NCBI GenBank assembly: GCA_022510845.1
Contig: JAFLSR010000025.1
Coordinates: 1 to 33,209, forward strand
Direction of reading: 5' to 3'
Source of the DNA: Treponema sp.
GTDB lineage: Bacteria; Spirochaetota; Spirochaetia; Treponematales; Treponemataceae
DNA length: 33,209 nt
A program made the translations under genes and the position numbers. Below, piece after piece: positions 7,355 to 16,522 of the stretch. Under the pieces are notes generated by a model that was not told where the DNA came from, did no database searches, and saw only the letters and a list, made by a program, of their open reading frames with translations. How positions within the stretch are numbered: the stretch's first letter is position 1; every line of letters begins with the position of its first letter.

Positions 7355-9016
7355 ATGAAATTCAATTCGCTAAAGACGAAAATAATCCTTTTGGTTTTTT
7401 TGTGCATCATTTTGCTTTTTACGGCATCCACATTGTTTGTGTACACCAGTTTCACGCACATTTTAAACGAAACGATTGCTTCAAAAATGAATCTGCTTTG
7501 CGAAAACGAAGGCAAAAAAACCGACCAAATTTTTATGCGCATTGAATATGCTGTGAACAACATCGCGATTTTTTTGGGGAACAAATTCGAAAATCCGGAA
7601 ATGGCGCGTGATGCCTCTTACCGAAAAACAATTTTGGAAGAAGCCGACAGCCTGCTTTTTGCCATGGTGGATTCCATCGATGGAGTTGTCTCGCATTATG
7701 TTTCGTTCAACCCAAAATTGATTGACGGCATCGACGGCTTTATCTACAGGCTCGACAAGGACGGCGTTCTCGCGCCCATTGAACTCACCGACATCCGCAT
7801 CTACGACCCTTCGGACATTGAACACGTCGGATGGTTTTACATTCCCGTCGCGAACAAAAAAGGCACTTGGATGACGCCGTATCAAAACAAAAATTTGGAT
7901 TGCTACATGATTTCCTATGTCGTGCCGGTTTTCAAAAACGGAACGCTTTTGGGAATTACTGGAATCGACATCGATTTCAAAGTGATGGTCGATTCTGTGA
8001 GCAAAATCGTTTTCAACAAATCGGGCGCGGCTTATTTGAAAAAATCGGACGGCACAATTCATTATCACGATGATTTCATAAATGGAAAAGAGCCGGGGCA
8101 TGGCGATGAAATTTTTGAGATAGCCGAAAACGAGGATTTGCTTTTTGCGGAAAAAACCGGAGAAAAAATCATTCGCTATAAATTGGACAGAATAGATTTT
8201 GTGATGTCGTTCGTCACTTTGCGCAACGGAATGAAAATCGTTTTGTACGACAATTATGCCGAAGTCTATGCGGACAGGATAAACACTGTGGTTTTGATTT
8301 TCGCGTTTACGGCGTTGCTCGGTTCGATTTTTATGATAATCGCCGTGCACATCGCCTACCGCATCGCGCGTCCAATCGAAGATTTAACCGTGTCCGCGAA
8401 TTTGATTGCCGAAGGAAATTTGGACGTGGATTTGCCTTCGGAAACTGAGGACGAAATCGGAATTCTCGTGCGCGGATTCAAAGCGATTATGAAGCATTTG
8501 CGCAAGTACACTTCTAGCATGGAAACGCTCGCCTACCAAGATCCGATGACAAAAGTGAAGAATGTCGCTTCATACAAATTGATGACGGAGAATTTGGAAA
8601 GGCAGATTGCCTCGGGCATCGCGGAATTCGCCGTGGTGATGTGCGACTTGAATCACCTCAAACGAATCAACGACACATACGGACACAGTGCGGGCGATGT
8701 CGCAATCAAAAAGGCCTGCGACATAATTTGCCGCTCGTTTCCGCACAGTACGGTTTTCAGAATTGGCGGCGATGAATTTGTCGCGCTTTTGCAAGGCGTT
8801 GAATATGTGAGCCGAAATTCGATAATCGAAAATTTCGCCAAGAATTTGAAAGTAAACGAAAAGGGCAAGCACAAAGACGAACCGCGCATTTCTGTTTCTT
8901 ACGGAATGGCGACTTTCATTCCAAACCAGGACAAAAGCTACCAAGATGTCTTCAATCGCGCCGATGCGGAAATGTATCGCCAAAAGAAAAAGATGCACGC
9001 CGAACGAACCGACTAA
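7355..9016 (+). CDS. Membrane-bound diguanylate cyclase with Cache sensor (Cache-HAMP-GGDEF)
   Basis: A 553-residue inner-membrane sensor enzyme predicted to make cyclic di-GMP from two GTP. Order: transmembrane helix about 10-30, extracytoplasmic Cache-type domain about 31-305 (with the GTWMTPYQN and ISYVVPVFKNGTLLGITGID strands typical of dCache ligand pockets), second helix 310-334, HAMP 335-388, GGDEF domain 390-550. The signature GGDEF is intact at 471-475, and the first metal-binding Asp lies in CDLNHLKRINDTYGHSAGD, so it is probably active. The RxxD inhibitory site normally five residues before GGDEF is absent (FPHS occupies it), so product inhibition through that site is unlikely. The start at 7355 has GAGG six bases upstream. 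The ligand is unknown. Confidence 0.92.
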   Translation: MKFNSLKTKIILLVFLCIILLFTASTLFVYTSFTHILNETIASKMNLLCENEGKKTDQIFMRIEYAVNNIAIFLGNKFENPEMARDASYRKTILEEADSLLFAMVDSIDGVVSHYVSFNPKLIDGIDGFIYRLDKDGVLAPIELTDIRIYDPSDIEHVGWFYIPVANKKGTWMTPYQNKNLDCYMISYVVPVFKNGTLLGITGIDIDFKVMVDSVSKIVFNKSGAAYLKKSDGTIHYHDDFINGKEPGHGDEIFEIAENEDLLFAEKTGEKIIRYKLDRIDFVMSFVTLRNGMKIVLYDNYAEVYADRINTVVLIFAFTALLGSIFMIIAVHIAYRIARPIEDLTVSANLIAEGNLDVDLPSETEDEIGILVRGFKAIMKHLRKYTSSMETLAYQDPMTKVKNVASYKLMTENLERQIASGIAEFAVVMCDLNHLKRINDTYGHSAGDVAIKKACDIICRSFPHSTVFRIGGDEFVALLQGVEYVSRNSIIENFAKNLKVNEKGKHKDEPRISVSYGMATFIPNQDKSYQDVFNRADAEMYRQKKKMHAERTD

Positions 9017-9044
9017 AATCCGATTTCATTGCCCGCGAAAAAAT

Positions 9045-9073
9045 TTGACAATTTCAAAAATGTTGCTTATAAT
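9045..9073 (+). promoter_or_regulatory. Consensus sigma70 promoter of the galactan uptake cluster
   Basis: Perfect TTGACA (9045-9050), 17-base spacer, perfect TATAAT (9068-9073). It predicts a leader of about 37 bases before the binding-protein start at 9117. Such a strong core with no activator need suggests that control, if any, is by repression. I see no convincing operator palindrome. Confidence 0.85.
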
Positions 9074-9116
9074 ATTTCTTGTATAAAGTTTCCAAAACAA
9101 TGGAATGGGGGTTTCT

Positions 9117-10313
9117 ATGAAAAAAATTTTGTTGGTCGCGGCGGTAGCCGCAGTTTTTACGCTTGCCAGTTGTGCTAAAAAATCGGCTGGCGGCGATGGT
9201 CAGGTTACGCTTACGGTATGGGAATCGGACAATGGCCCTGACCAATTCATTCAGCAGGCTGGAGTGGCGTATACCAAACTTCATCCGAATGTAACAATCA
9301 AATATGTTCATGTTGAACTTGGCGATTCTTCTGGACAAATCGCGCTCGACGGACCTGCCGGAGTTGGACCGGATTTGTTCGCGGCTCCGCACGACAAACT
9401 TGGAGAATTGGTGAACAGCGGCCACGTTGCCACCACTCGCAATCCCAACAAAATCAAAGGTCAAATCCTTGGCGCGTGTTCTCAGGCTCTCACCTACAAA
9501 GGCAATATGTACGGCTATCCCGTTTCTGCGGAAACCTACGCTTTGTTCTATAACAAAGATTTCATTTCTGACAATGATGTTCCAAAAACTTGGGAAGATT
9601 TGGCGACTTTCGCGCGCAACTTCAACGCCGCGTCTTCCGGAAAATATGGATTCGTAATGGACGTTGGCAACGGATACTACACGATTGTTTTTGCCACGGC
9701 GAACGGAAACAGGCTTTTCGGCGCGACTGGCGATGACACTTCGAATTCCGGACTGAACACGCCCGATGCCGTGAAAGGAATGCAATTCTTCCAGAAGTCG
9801 CTTCGCCCGGCTTTGAATGTTCCCGCCGCGGACCTCTCTACATCTGTCGTGGATTCTGCGTTCGCCGCTGGTTCTGCCGCGATGCACATCACAGGACTTT
9901 GGAATGTTAAACCCTTCCAGGATGCGGGCATCAAATTTGGAGTGGCTCCGCTTCCGGCGCTTCCTGGCGACGACAAGCCTTGCGCTTCGTTCAGCGGCAC
10001 TCGCGCGATGTTCGTTTCGGCTTATTCAGAGCACCAGGAAGAAGCGGCCGACTTTGCCGAATTCCTTCTTTCGCCCGAAATGCAGAAACTGCGATTCGAC
10101 ATCACTGGAGCGATGCCTTCAATCGATGTAAAAGTTGACAGCCCGTATATGCCCGGCTTCATCGAGCAGCTCAACTATGCTTTCCCGATGCCTTCCATTC
10201 CTCAGATGGGTGCGTTCTGGGAAGCCATGGCGAATGCTTCCAAAAACATTTGGGACGGCGCGGACGTTCAGAAAGAACTTGACGCTGCCAACGCTTCTAT
10301 TCTCGGACTTTAA
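9117..10313 (+). CDS. Sugar ABC transporter binding lipoprotein (MalE/GanS type), probable galacto-oligosaccharides
   Basis: A 398-residue extracytoplasmic solute-binding protein of the MalE type. A short signal peptide ends in the lipobox LASC, with lipid-modified Cys19. The mature part has the family features: the VTLTVWESDNGP opening strand, the GPDLFAAPHDKLGELV segment, YPVSAETYALFYNKD, the AAMHITGLWNV block and a C-terminal NASKNIWDGADVQKELDAAN helix. The ATG at 9117 is chosen over 9105 because it starts the signal peptide and follows a G-rich ribosome-binding site (GGGGG). It is the first gene behind a consensus promoter. With two permeases and a GH53 galactanase downstream, the order matches ganS(cycB)-ganP-ganQ-ganB of Bacillus subtilis, so beta-1,4-galacto-oligosaccharides are the likely ligand; this is inference from context. 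Confidence 0.88.
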   Translation: MKKILLVAAVAAVFTLASCAKKSAGGDGQVTLTVWESDNGPDQFIQQAGVAYTKLHPNVTIKYVHVELGDSSGQIALDGPAGVGPDLFAAPHDKLGELVNSGHVATTRNPNKIKGQILGACSQALTYKGNMYGYPVSAETYALFYNKDFISDNDVPKTWEDLATFARNFNAASSGKYGFVMDVGNGYYTIVFATANGNRLFGATGDDTSNSGLNTPDAVKGMQFFQKSLRPALNVPAADLSTSVVDSAFAAGSAAMHITGLWNVKPFQDAGIKFGVAPLPALPGDDKPCASFSGTRAMFVSAYSEHQEEAADFAEFLLSPEMQKLRFDITGAMPSIDVKVDSPYMPGFIEQLNYAFPMPSIPQMGAFWEAMANASKNIWDGADVQKELDAANASILGL

Positions 10314-10330
10314 TTTCTGACTCAAAGTTA

Positions 10331-10437
10331 GTGTTGAACTCAGCCGCACAAATTGCGTGTTGGGTTCAACACAAGTTTTTTGCAAAGCAAAAACTCGAAG
10401 TTAAAGTTTGCGGCAGTATTTTTGCCGCAAACTTTAA
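10331..10437 (-). repeat. Composite hairpin repeat, reverse copy between binding protein and permease genes
   Basis: Three hairpins: 10331-10372 (12 pairs including one G-T), 10374-10395 (AGTTTTTTGC with GCAAAAACT, bulged) and 10401-10437 (15-base stem TTAAAGTTTGCGGCA). On the minus strand the last two, and the CGAAGTTAAAG spacer between them, match hairpins d and c of the repeat at 2397-2810. It lies in the 164-base gap inside the operon, where it could stabilise the upstream message or reduce read-through into the permease genes. Confidence 0.7.
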
Positions 10438-10477
10438 CCGTTCTTTAATAAAAAGCGAATGTTTTGATGGAGGAATT

Positions 10478-11803
10478 ATGGCAGCTGAATTGCCCTCAGA
10501 CGGAAGCGCGATTAAAAAAATCAAACTCGCTTCCCGATGCTTTATGGGAGGGGCGCATCTACTTTATCTTAAGGATTATTTGAAAGGCGCGATTTTCGCT
10601 TTGCTCGAAATTGTGTTTATCGCGTTGATTCCAATTTTCTTTTGCCCCAAAATTTTCGGACTCATCACGCTTGGCGAACCTCAGCCGAATTTGCCGCCGC
10701 TCAAAAGAGACAATTCGGTTTTCATGCTGATTGACGGAATTCTTGCCATAGCGGTTTTGGCGATTTTCGTGATAATCTATTTTGTCTCGCTGAAAAGCGC
10801 GGAAAAGTCTTATGAAAAGTATTGCATCACGGGCGAATTCCCAAATACGAAGCATACGCTCAATGATTTGGCGAGCGGCTCTTTTCCGCTTTTGGGACTT
10901 GCTCCAAGCGTTTTGATGCTTATCATTTTCGTTGTCGTTCCGCTTGTCTTTTCGGTATGCGTGGCGTTCACGAATTATTCCGCGCCCGATCACATTCCTC
11001 CGTCAAATACTGTTGATTGGGTTGGATTGGAAAATTTCCGCGCGTTGACCAGCGGTGGCACGAACTGGTCCAAAGGTTTCGGGCGCGTGGCTTTGTGGAC
11101 TGTGCTCTGGGCATTTTTCGCCACGACCACTTGCTATATCGGCGGGCTTTTGATTGCCGTTATGCTTCGCGAGGCGAAAATCAAATTCGATGGATTTTTC
11201 AGAATCATTTTCATTTTGCCTTACGCTGTGCCTTCCGTGGTTACGATGATTACTTGGCGCAATCTTTTGAACGGAAGTTTCGGAACTGTGAACAGGACTT
11301 TGCAGATGCTCGGCCTCATCAAAGACCCGATTCCGTGGCTTGGCTCGCCGCTGCTTGCGCAAGTGATGTGCATCGTGATAAACCTTTGGGCAGGCTTCGG
11401 ATATTTTATGATGCTTTCGATGGGCTCGATGACGGCGATTGGCTCGGATTTGTACGAGGCTTCTAAAATCGACGGCGCGTCCGCAGGTCAGACTTTGCGA
11501 AAAATCACGATTCCTCTTGTGATGTACCAGACGATGCCGCAAATCATCATGAGTTTTACGCACAACCTCAACAACTTTGGAATCATCTTCTTCCTTACTG
11601 GCGGAAATCCTTCCACTTCGGACAGCACCACCACCCTTGCCGGCGCGACGGACATTCTCGTAACTTGGATTTACAAGTTGACGATGGTGCTGCTCAAGTA
11701 CAACTACGCTTCGGTCATTGCCGTGCTGATTTTCGTGGTGATGGCGCCGTTCGCGATTATCAGTTTCCGCAACACCAAATCTTTCAAGGAGGGTGAAATA
11801 TGA
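10478..11803 (+). CDS. Sugar ABC transporter permease, MalF/GanP type
   Basis: A 441-residue inner-membrane subunit of the galactan-linked importer. The N-terminus has two extra hydrophobic segments (about 30-55 and 85-110) as in MalF and GanP, then the six-helix permease core. The cytoplasmic EAA loop is visible as YEASKIDGASAGQTLRKITIP, the site that contacts the ATPase. An upstream ATG at 10331 exists in frame but lies in the hairpin repeat; the ATG at 10478 has GGAGGAATT just before it. It overlaps the next permease gene by four bases (ATGA), so the two are translationally coupled. Confidence 0.9.
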   Translation: MAAELPSDGSAIKKIKLASRCFMGGAHLLYLKDYLKGAIFALLEIVFIALIPIFFCPKIFGLITLGEPQPNLPPLKRDNSVFMLIDGILAIAVLAIFVIIYFVSLKSAEKSYEKYCITGEFPNTKHTLNDLASGSFPLLGLAPSVLMLIIFVVVPLVFSVCVAFTNYSAPDHIPPSNTVDWVGLENFRALTSGGTNWSKGFGRVALWTVLWAFFATTTCYIGGLLIAVMLREAKIKFDGFFRIIFILPYAVPSVVTMITWRNLLNGSFGTVNRTLQMLGLIKDPIPWLGSPLLAQVMCIVINLWAGFGYFMMLSMGSMTAIGSDLYEASKIDGASAGQTLRKITIPLVMYQTMPQIIMSFTHNLNNFGIIFFLTGGNPSTSDSTTTLAGATDILVTWIYKLTMVLLKYNYASVIAVLIFVVMAPFAIISFRNTKSFKEGEI

Positions 11804-12660
11804 CATCCGAAAGCAAAGACAAAAATTATACCACGATTCAGCATATTTCAAAGATACTGATGGTCTTGTTTTTTATCATCGTTTCGCTCACGGTAATCTA
11901 TCCGATGATTTATGTCGTGAGCGGTTCGGTGGCTCCCGGAAACTCGATTGCGGATATGGACCCAAAGCCATTCGCGCGCGGAGTCACTTGGGTACACTTT
12001 AAATATTTGTTCACCCAAACGCAATACGGCTTGTGGTTTTTGAACACGCTCAAAATCGCCGTTTCCACCTCCGTGATTACGATGGTGATTACATCGCTGT
12101 CGGCATACATTTTTTCGCGCTTCAGATTCACAATCAAAAAGCCGATGCTGATGTCGCTTTTGATTTTGCAAGTCTTCCCCTCGTTCGTCGGAATGATTGC
12201 GATTTATGTCATCATTCAGCGCATCGGCGGCTTCGACACGCTTTGGGGCTTGGTTTTGGTCTACATCGCCGGCAACATTCCCTACGATGTTTGGATGGTA
12301 AAAAGCTACATCGACACGATTCCACGAAGTTTGGACGAAGCGGCGCGAATTGACGGCGCGAGCCACTTTAGGATTTGGGCGACAATCGTAATGCCTGTGG
12401 CAAAGCCAATCATCACATTCTTGGGAATAACGACATTCACAGGCCCGTGGATGGATTTCATTTTCCCGAAGATGATTTTGCGTTCGCCGGAAAAACAAAC
12501 CCTCGCGCTCGGCTTGTTCAGTTTTGTCACTGACAAGAAAAACGAATTCACGACATTCGCTGCCGGCTCGATTATCATTGCGATTCCTTTCGTCATCTTC
12601 TTCATCTTCTCACAAAAAGCGATGATGATGAGCATGGGCGCGGGCGCAGTAAAAGAATAG
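11800..12660 (+). CDS. Sugar ABC transporter permease, MalG/GanQ type
   Basis: A 286-residue inner-membrane partner of the preceding permease, about the length of B. subtilis GanQ. It shows six hydrophobic segments and the EAA loop LDEAARIDGASHFRIWATIVMP. The start overlaps the upstream stop by four bases and has GGAGGGTG before it. The C-terminus is the family-typical short MSMGAGAVKE tail. No ATP-binding subunit follows, so a shared multitask ATPase elsewhere in the genome is expected. Confidence 0.92.
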   Translation: MTSESKDKNYTTIQHISKILMVLFFIIVSLTVIYPMIYVVSGSVAPGNSIADMDPKPFARGVTWVHFKYLFTQTQYGLWFLNTLKIAVSTSVITMVITSLSAYIFSRFRFTIKKPMLMSLLILQVFPSFVGMIAIYVIIQRIGGFDTLWGLVLVYIAGNIPYDVWMVKSYIDTIPRSLDEAARIDGASHFRIWATIVMPVAKPIITFLGITTFTGPWMDFIFPKMILRSPEKQTLALGLFSFVTDKKNEFTTFAAGSIIIAIPFVIFFIFSQKAMMMSMGAGAVKE

Positions 12661-12697
12661 TCTTCAAAACCTGGAAATTCTGTTTTCGTGGGCGTTC

Positions 12698-12899
12698 CCT
12701 GCGGATTTTTTTGCAAGCAAAAAAATCCGCAGGTCGGGCTATTCGCGGTTTCATTGCTCCACTTCGTTCCGCAACACGCCTGCGGCGTGCCGCTACTATC
12801 CCTAACGCTATTCCACAACACAAATTCGCGCTCAATCTGCGCTCTCGTGCATCCTGCACGCAAGGCGTGTAACACGACATCACCAACACGGAGTTTTAT
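12698..12899 (+). repeat. Dispersed hairpin repeat, second family, ending at the GH53 start
   Basis: It fills most of the 239-base gap. It opens with a perfect 17-base inverted repeat with a two-base loop at 12698-12733 (CCTGCGGATTTTTTTGC and its complement), continues with a GGTCGGGCT core and a CACGCC/GGCGTG hairpin (12775-12789), and ends with a block at 12850-12899 that recurs before fabV at 25568-25620. The final CGGAG of the repeat is the Shine-Dalgarno of the GH53 gene. Open frames through it on the minus strand are repeat translations. Confidence 0.7.
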
Positions 12900-14873
12900 A
12901 TGAAAAATAAAAATATTGTAAGAATCGCCATTTTACTCGGAGGAATTGCAATGTGCGTTTTCGGTTGTTCAAAAAAGGCGAAAGTCACCACAGTAATTCC
13001 CAAAAATCCCGGCTTGATTCTGCCAAAGTCCGCCACCGCCCGCGACGACTTCATTCGAGGCGTTGACGTTTCCACCGTGATTGCGTTGGAAAAAAGCGGC
13101 GTGGTTTTCCGCGACTTTGACGGAAACGAAACCGACCTATTTAAAATCCTGCGCGAAAACGGCGTGAACTACATTCGTGTTCGCGTTTGGGTGAATCCTT
13201 ACGATGAAAACGGAAACAGTTTCGGCGGCGGCAACAACGATTTGCCCACCGCAATCGAAATCGGAAAACGCGCCGCAAAATATGATTTGCCGCTTTTGGT
13301 GGATTTCCATTATTCCGATTTTTGGGCAGACCCGCAAAAGCAAAAAGCCCCGCGCGCCTGGGAAAATATGAGCGTCGAACAAAAATGCGATGCGATTTAC
13401 GATTACACAAAAAAGAGTTTGAAAGAACTGCGCAAAAGCGGCGCGATTGTCGGAATGGTTCAAGTGGGAAACGAAACTACCACAGGAATGTGCGGCGAAA
13501 AAAACTGGATGAATGTTTGCAAATTGATGAACGCGGGCGCAAAAGCCATCCGCGAAATTTCCAAAGACATAAAAGTCGTTCTCCATTTTACCAATCCCGA
13601 AAAAGAAGGCGAATATTTGCACATCGCGCAGATTCTTTCGCACAACAAAGTTGACTACGATGTTTTCGCTTCGAGCGATTATCCGTTCTGGCATTTGGGC
13701 ACAAAGGATTTGGCGAAAGTTTTGCGCGAAGTTTCCGAAGCCACCGGCAAAGAAGTGATGGTTGCGGAATTCTCTTGGGCATACACTTATGATGATGGCG
13801 ACAACAGCGGAAATTCCGTTTCCGAAGATTCCGCCGTGCAACGCCCTTACGCGGTTTCGGTGCAAGGTCAGGCGAATTGCATTTGGGACTACATCAACGA
13901 CATTTCCGCCATTGGCCCAAAGGCTTTGGGCGTTTTCTACTGGGAACCGGCGTGGCTTCCAGTTCCGGGAAACGACCGCGAAAGCCGCCAACTTTCGTGG
14001 GAAAAATATGGCTCGGGATGGGCTTCAAGTTATGCCGCCGTCTACGACCCCGATGACGCGGGAATTTACTATGGCGGCTCGGCTTGGGACAATCAGGCGT
14101 TGTTCGATTTCCAAGGCAAGCCGCTTGCGTCCCTTGCCACATGGGGCTTGGCGGCAGTCGGCGCGGAAGCCCCCGTCCATCCCGATGTCGCCGAAGAATT
14201 GGACATCCGTGTGCGCCTTGGCGAAAAATTGGTTTTGCCCCAACAAATCAACGTGCTGAACAATGACGGCTCCAAATCCACCGTGCCAGTCAAATGGAAC
14301 GCCACCACGGACAACGGAATTCCTGTGGAAGAAATTCCGCTGCGAGGCGTTGGCGAATACAAAGTCCGAGGCACGGCGGAGAACGCGCAGGCTTTGGCTC
14401 GCGTCGACGCAATCGAATTGAATTACGTTGAAAATCCTTCGTTCGAAGAATCCGACACTTCGATGTGGACGCTCGAAAACCTTTCCAACGTGAGCGAACT
14501 TTTTGTGATGGACAAGCAGACCGATGCGAAGAGCGGCACAAAATCATTGCATTATTATTCCGAATCCCCGATTCATTTTAAAGTGAGCCAGACAGTGCGC
14601 GGACTCGCTCCCGGAAAATACAAGGTTTCGATGGTTCTTCACGGAGGCGACGCGGGAAAACGCGAAGACCAGCAAATTTTCCTTTTTGCAGTTTCAGGCG
14701 GAAAAGAGTATCGTCAAAAAACATTTACAGACGGATGGCGCGCGTTTTTCACGCCGGAGATTCACGATGTCGTCGTGGACGCAGATGGAACTGTCACGCT
14801 CGGAGTGGAGGCGCAACTTCCCGCAAAAGCCTGGGGCAGTTTTGACGATTTTGTCCTCACTCCGCAAAAATAG
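12900..14873 (+). CDS. Arabinogalactan endo-beta-1,4-galactanase, GH53 lipoprotein with C-terminal carbohydrate-binding module
   Basis: A surface lipoprotein of 657 residues predicted to cut beta-1,4-galactan side chains of pectin into oligosaccharides. Signal peptide with lipobox VFGC (Cys23). GH53 barrel about 50-415, with GVDVSTV at the first strand, the acid/base Glu192 in QVGNET and the nucleophile Glu290 in VAEFSW. An Ig-like linker domain about 430-505 follows. The C-terminal domain from about 506 (NPSFEESDTSMWTLEN onward) looks like a galactan-binding module, perhaps CBM61 as in Thermotoga galactanase; that assignment is tentative. The gene follows the importer genes on the same strand, separated by a hairpin repeat that supplies its ribosome-binding site (GGAG, six bases before ATG). 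Confidence 0.92.
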   Translation: MKNKNIVRIAILLGGIAMCVFGCSKKAKVTTVIPKNPGLILPKSATARDDFIRGVDVSTVIALEKSGVVFRDFDGNETDLFKILRENGVNYIRVRVWVNPYDENGNSFGGGNNDLPTAIEIGKRAAKYDLPLLVDFHYSDFWADPQKQKAPRAWENMSVEQKCDAIYDYTKKSLKELRKSGAIVGMVQVGNETTTGMCGEKNWMNVCKLMNAGAKAIREISKDIKVVLHFTNPEKEGEYLHIAQILSHNKVDYDVFASSDYPFWHLGTKDLAKVLREVSEATGKEVMVAEFSWAYTYDDGDNSGNSVSEDSAVQRPYAVSVQGQANCIWDYINDISAIGPKALGVFYWEPAWLPVPGNDRESRQLSWEKYGSGWASSYAAVYDPDDAGIYYGGSAWDNQALFDFQGKPLASLATWGLAAVGAEAPVHPDVAEELDIRVRLGEKLVLPQQINVLNNDGSKSTVPVKWNATTDNGIPVEEIPLRGVGEYKVRGTAENAQALARVDAIELNYVENPSFEESDTSMWTLENLSNVSELFVMDKQTDAKSGTKSLHYYSESPIHFKVSQTVRGLAPGKYKVSMVLHGGDAGKREDQQIFLFAVSGGKEYRQKTFTDGWRAFFTPEIHDVVVDADGTVTLGVEAQLPAKAWGSFDDFVLTPQK

Positions 14874-14904
14874 GTTTTGTGGCGAATCGAAAACCTCACT
14901 GAAA

Positions 14905-14942
14905 CCACGCCTGAATTTTGAATAAAATTCGGGCGTGGCTTT
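14905..14942 (+). terminator. Hairpin terminator after the GH53 gene
   Basis: A 15-pair stem (one G-T) of CCACGCCTGAATTTT with its partner at 14924-14938 and a GAAT loop. The U-run is short (CTTT), so termination may be partial, but position and stem strength fit the end of the galactan cluster. Confidence 0.6.
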
Positions 14943-15037
14943 ACGCTGTTTTCATCACGATTTCTCTTGAAAAACTTGAAAAAGTTGTTTTTTTCGGGCT
15001 TTTTTGCCGCATTAGCGATTTTTTTTAATTTTTTTTG

Positions 15038-15065
15038 TTGACAAATCCCAAAACTGTAGTATAAT
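15038..15065 (+). promoter_or_regulatory. Sigma70 promoter of the second sugar importer
   Basis: Perfect TTGACA (15038-15043) and TATAAT (15060-15065) with a 16-base spacer, preceded by long T tracts that may act as an UP-like element. The leader of about 73 bases can fold: AAGGAA (15074-15079) with TTCCTT (15104-15109) and an inner AGATT/AATCT pairing. GGAGG lies before the ATG. Confidence 0.8.
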
Positions 15066-15144
15066 AAACAAATAAGGAAGCAGATTTTTTTTATAATCTA
15101 GTTTTCCTTGTATCTTTTTACAAATCATATATCCTGGAGGAAAT

Positions 15145-16434
15145 ATGAAAAAGAGTTTAGTTGTTCTTTCTACTCTCGCTGTTGCAGCGATGCTTTTTAC
15201 AAGCTGTGGAAAGAAAGAGTCTGCTTCTGGCAAGAATGCAAACAAGTTGGTTGTCTGGTCGTTCACAGATGAATTGCAGACAATGATTGACAATTATTAC
15301 AAGCCGACGCACCCGGGTGTAACAGTGGAATATTCTCTTACACCGACAGATCAGTTCCCCAACAAATTGGATCCTGTTCTCGCTTCAGGCAACGGCGCGC
15401 CGGACGTAATGGCGTTGGAAAACGCTTTCGTTCGCAAGTATGTTGACCAGGGCGATCGCCTTTTGCTCGACATCACTGACGAGTACAATGCCGTGAAGGA
15501 CAAGATGATGGCTTATCCTGCGGAAATCGGCTCTCTCAACGGCCGCGTTTACGCTGTGTCTTGGCAGGCTGCTCCTGGCGCTGTCTTCTATCGCCGCTCT
15601 TTGGCAAAGAAGTACTTCGGCACAGATGATCCGGCTGCTGTTCAGGCAAAAATTGCTAACTGGAATGCGTTCCTTGCTACTGCTCGCGAACTCAAGAACA
15701 AGTCAAACGGCACTTGCGTGATTGTTTCTACGACAGGTGACCTTTTCAACCCCTACTATGGCGGACGCAAAGGTCCTTGGGTGCAGGGCGGAAAACTCGT
15801 GATTGACCCAATCATGGAAGAGTACATGGATATGTCAAAAGTCCTCAAAGATGAAGGTCTTGAAGGACGCCAGGCTCAGTGGGCTGAAGGTTGGTTCGCT
15901 GGTATGAAGGGTGAACTCAAGGACGAAAGCGGAAAGGCTGTTGAAGTGTTCTCATACTTCCTCCCGACATGGGGCTTGCACTACACTCTCAAACCGAACG
16001 CTGGTGATACAGCGGGCGACTGGGGTATGTGCGCTGGACCTGCTCCTTATCGCTGGGGTGGTACTTGGGCGGCTGCTTACAAAGGCACAAAAGTTCCCGA
16101 ACTTGCCAAAGATTTCTTGATGTTTGTTGGTACGGATGACACGTTCCTTGAAGCGTGGGCGAAAGACACTGGAGACATGGTTTCCAACAACAATGTCGTC
16201 AACAAAATCAAAGATACGTACACCGAGCCGTTCCTTGCTGGACAGAACCACTACGCCGCGTTTGCTGAAATGGCGAACCACGTAGACGGAAAACTCTGCC
16301 AGGGAACAGACCAGGCTATCGAAGGCTTCTGGGGCGAGGCGGTTTCCTCATTCCTCAACGGCGAGCGTTCAAAGGCTGATGCCATCGCTGATTTCAAAAA
16401 GCACGTGGCGGAAGAACTTAGCATTGAGTCGTAA
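15145..16434 (+). CDS. Sugar ABC transporter binding lipoprotein, second system
   Basis: A 429-residue MalE-type binding lipoprotein. Signal peptide with lipobox FTSC (Cys21), then the opening strand KLVVWSFTDELQTMIDNYY, the GAPDVMALENAFVRKYV segment, the AVSWQAAPGAVFYRRSL strand and a tryptophan-rich pocket region typical of oligosaccharide binders. Codons are biased to AAG, AAC and CTC compared with neighbouring genes, which suggests high expression. Strong promoter, GGAGG ribosome-binding site, and a strong terminator directly after it, so the binding protein should be made in excess over its permeases. The ligand is unknown; cello-oligosaccharides are a guess from the cellobiose phosphorylase 5 kb downstream. 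Confidence 0.88.
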   Translation: MKKSLVVLSTLAVAAMLFTSCGKKESASGKNANKLVVWSFTDELQTMIDNYYKPTHPGVTVEYSLTPTDQFPNKLDPVLASGNGAPDVMALENAFVRKYVDQGDRLLLDITDEYNAVKDKMMAYPAEIGSLNGRVYAVSWQAAPGAVFYRRSLAKKYFGTDDPAAVQAKIANWNAFLATARELKNKSNGTCVIVSTTGDLFNPYYGGRKGPWVQGGKLVIDPIMEEYMDMSKVLKDEGLEGRQAQWAEGWFAGMKGELKDESGKAVEVFSYFLPTWGLHYTLKPNAGDTAGDWGMCAGPAPYRWGGTWAAAYKGTKVPELAKDFLMFVGTDDTFLEAWAKDTGDMVSNNNVVNKIKDTYTEPFLAGQNHYAAFAEMANHVDGKLCQGTDQAIEGFWGEAVSSFLNGERSKADAIADFKKHVAEELSIES

Positions 16435-16477
16435 GCTACTGTCTTGTAGTTAGGTGCGCCGTAAGGCGCATCGCATG

Positions 16478-16522
16478 AAAGCGCGGTGTGATCAGAAAGT
16501 TTGTCATACCGCGCTTTTTTTT
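16478..16522 (+). terminator. Intercistronic Rho-independent terminator
   Basis: Stem AAAGCGCGGT with ACCGCGCTTT followed by eight T. It lies between the binding-protein gene and its permease genes, with no obvious new promoter after it. Partial read-through would set a high binding-protein to permease ratio. A smaller hairpin (TGCGCC GTAA GGCGCA, about 16454-16470) precedes it. Confidence 0.88.

Noticed and set aside
12306..12889. Minus-strand ORFs of 95-189 residues over the end of the GanQ-like gene and the repeat
   Set aside because: Their distinctive parts are translations of the second repeat family and of antisense permease sequence; no start signals.
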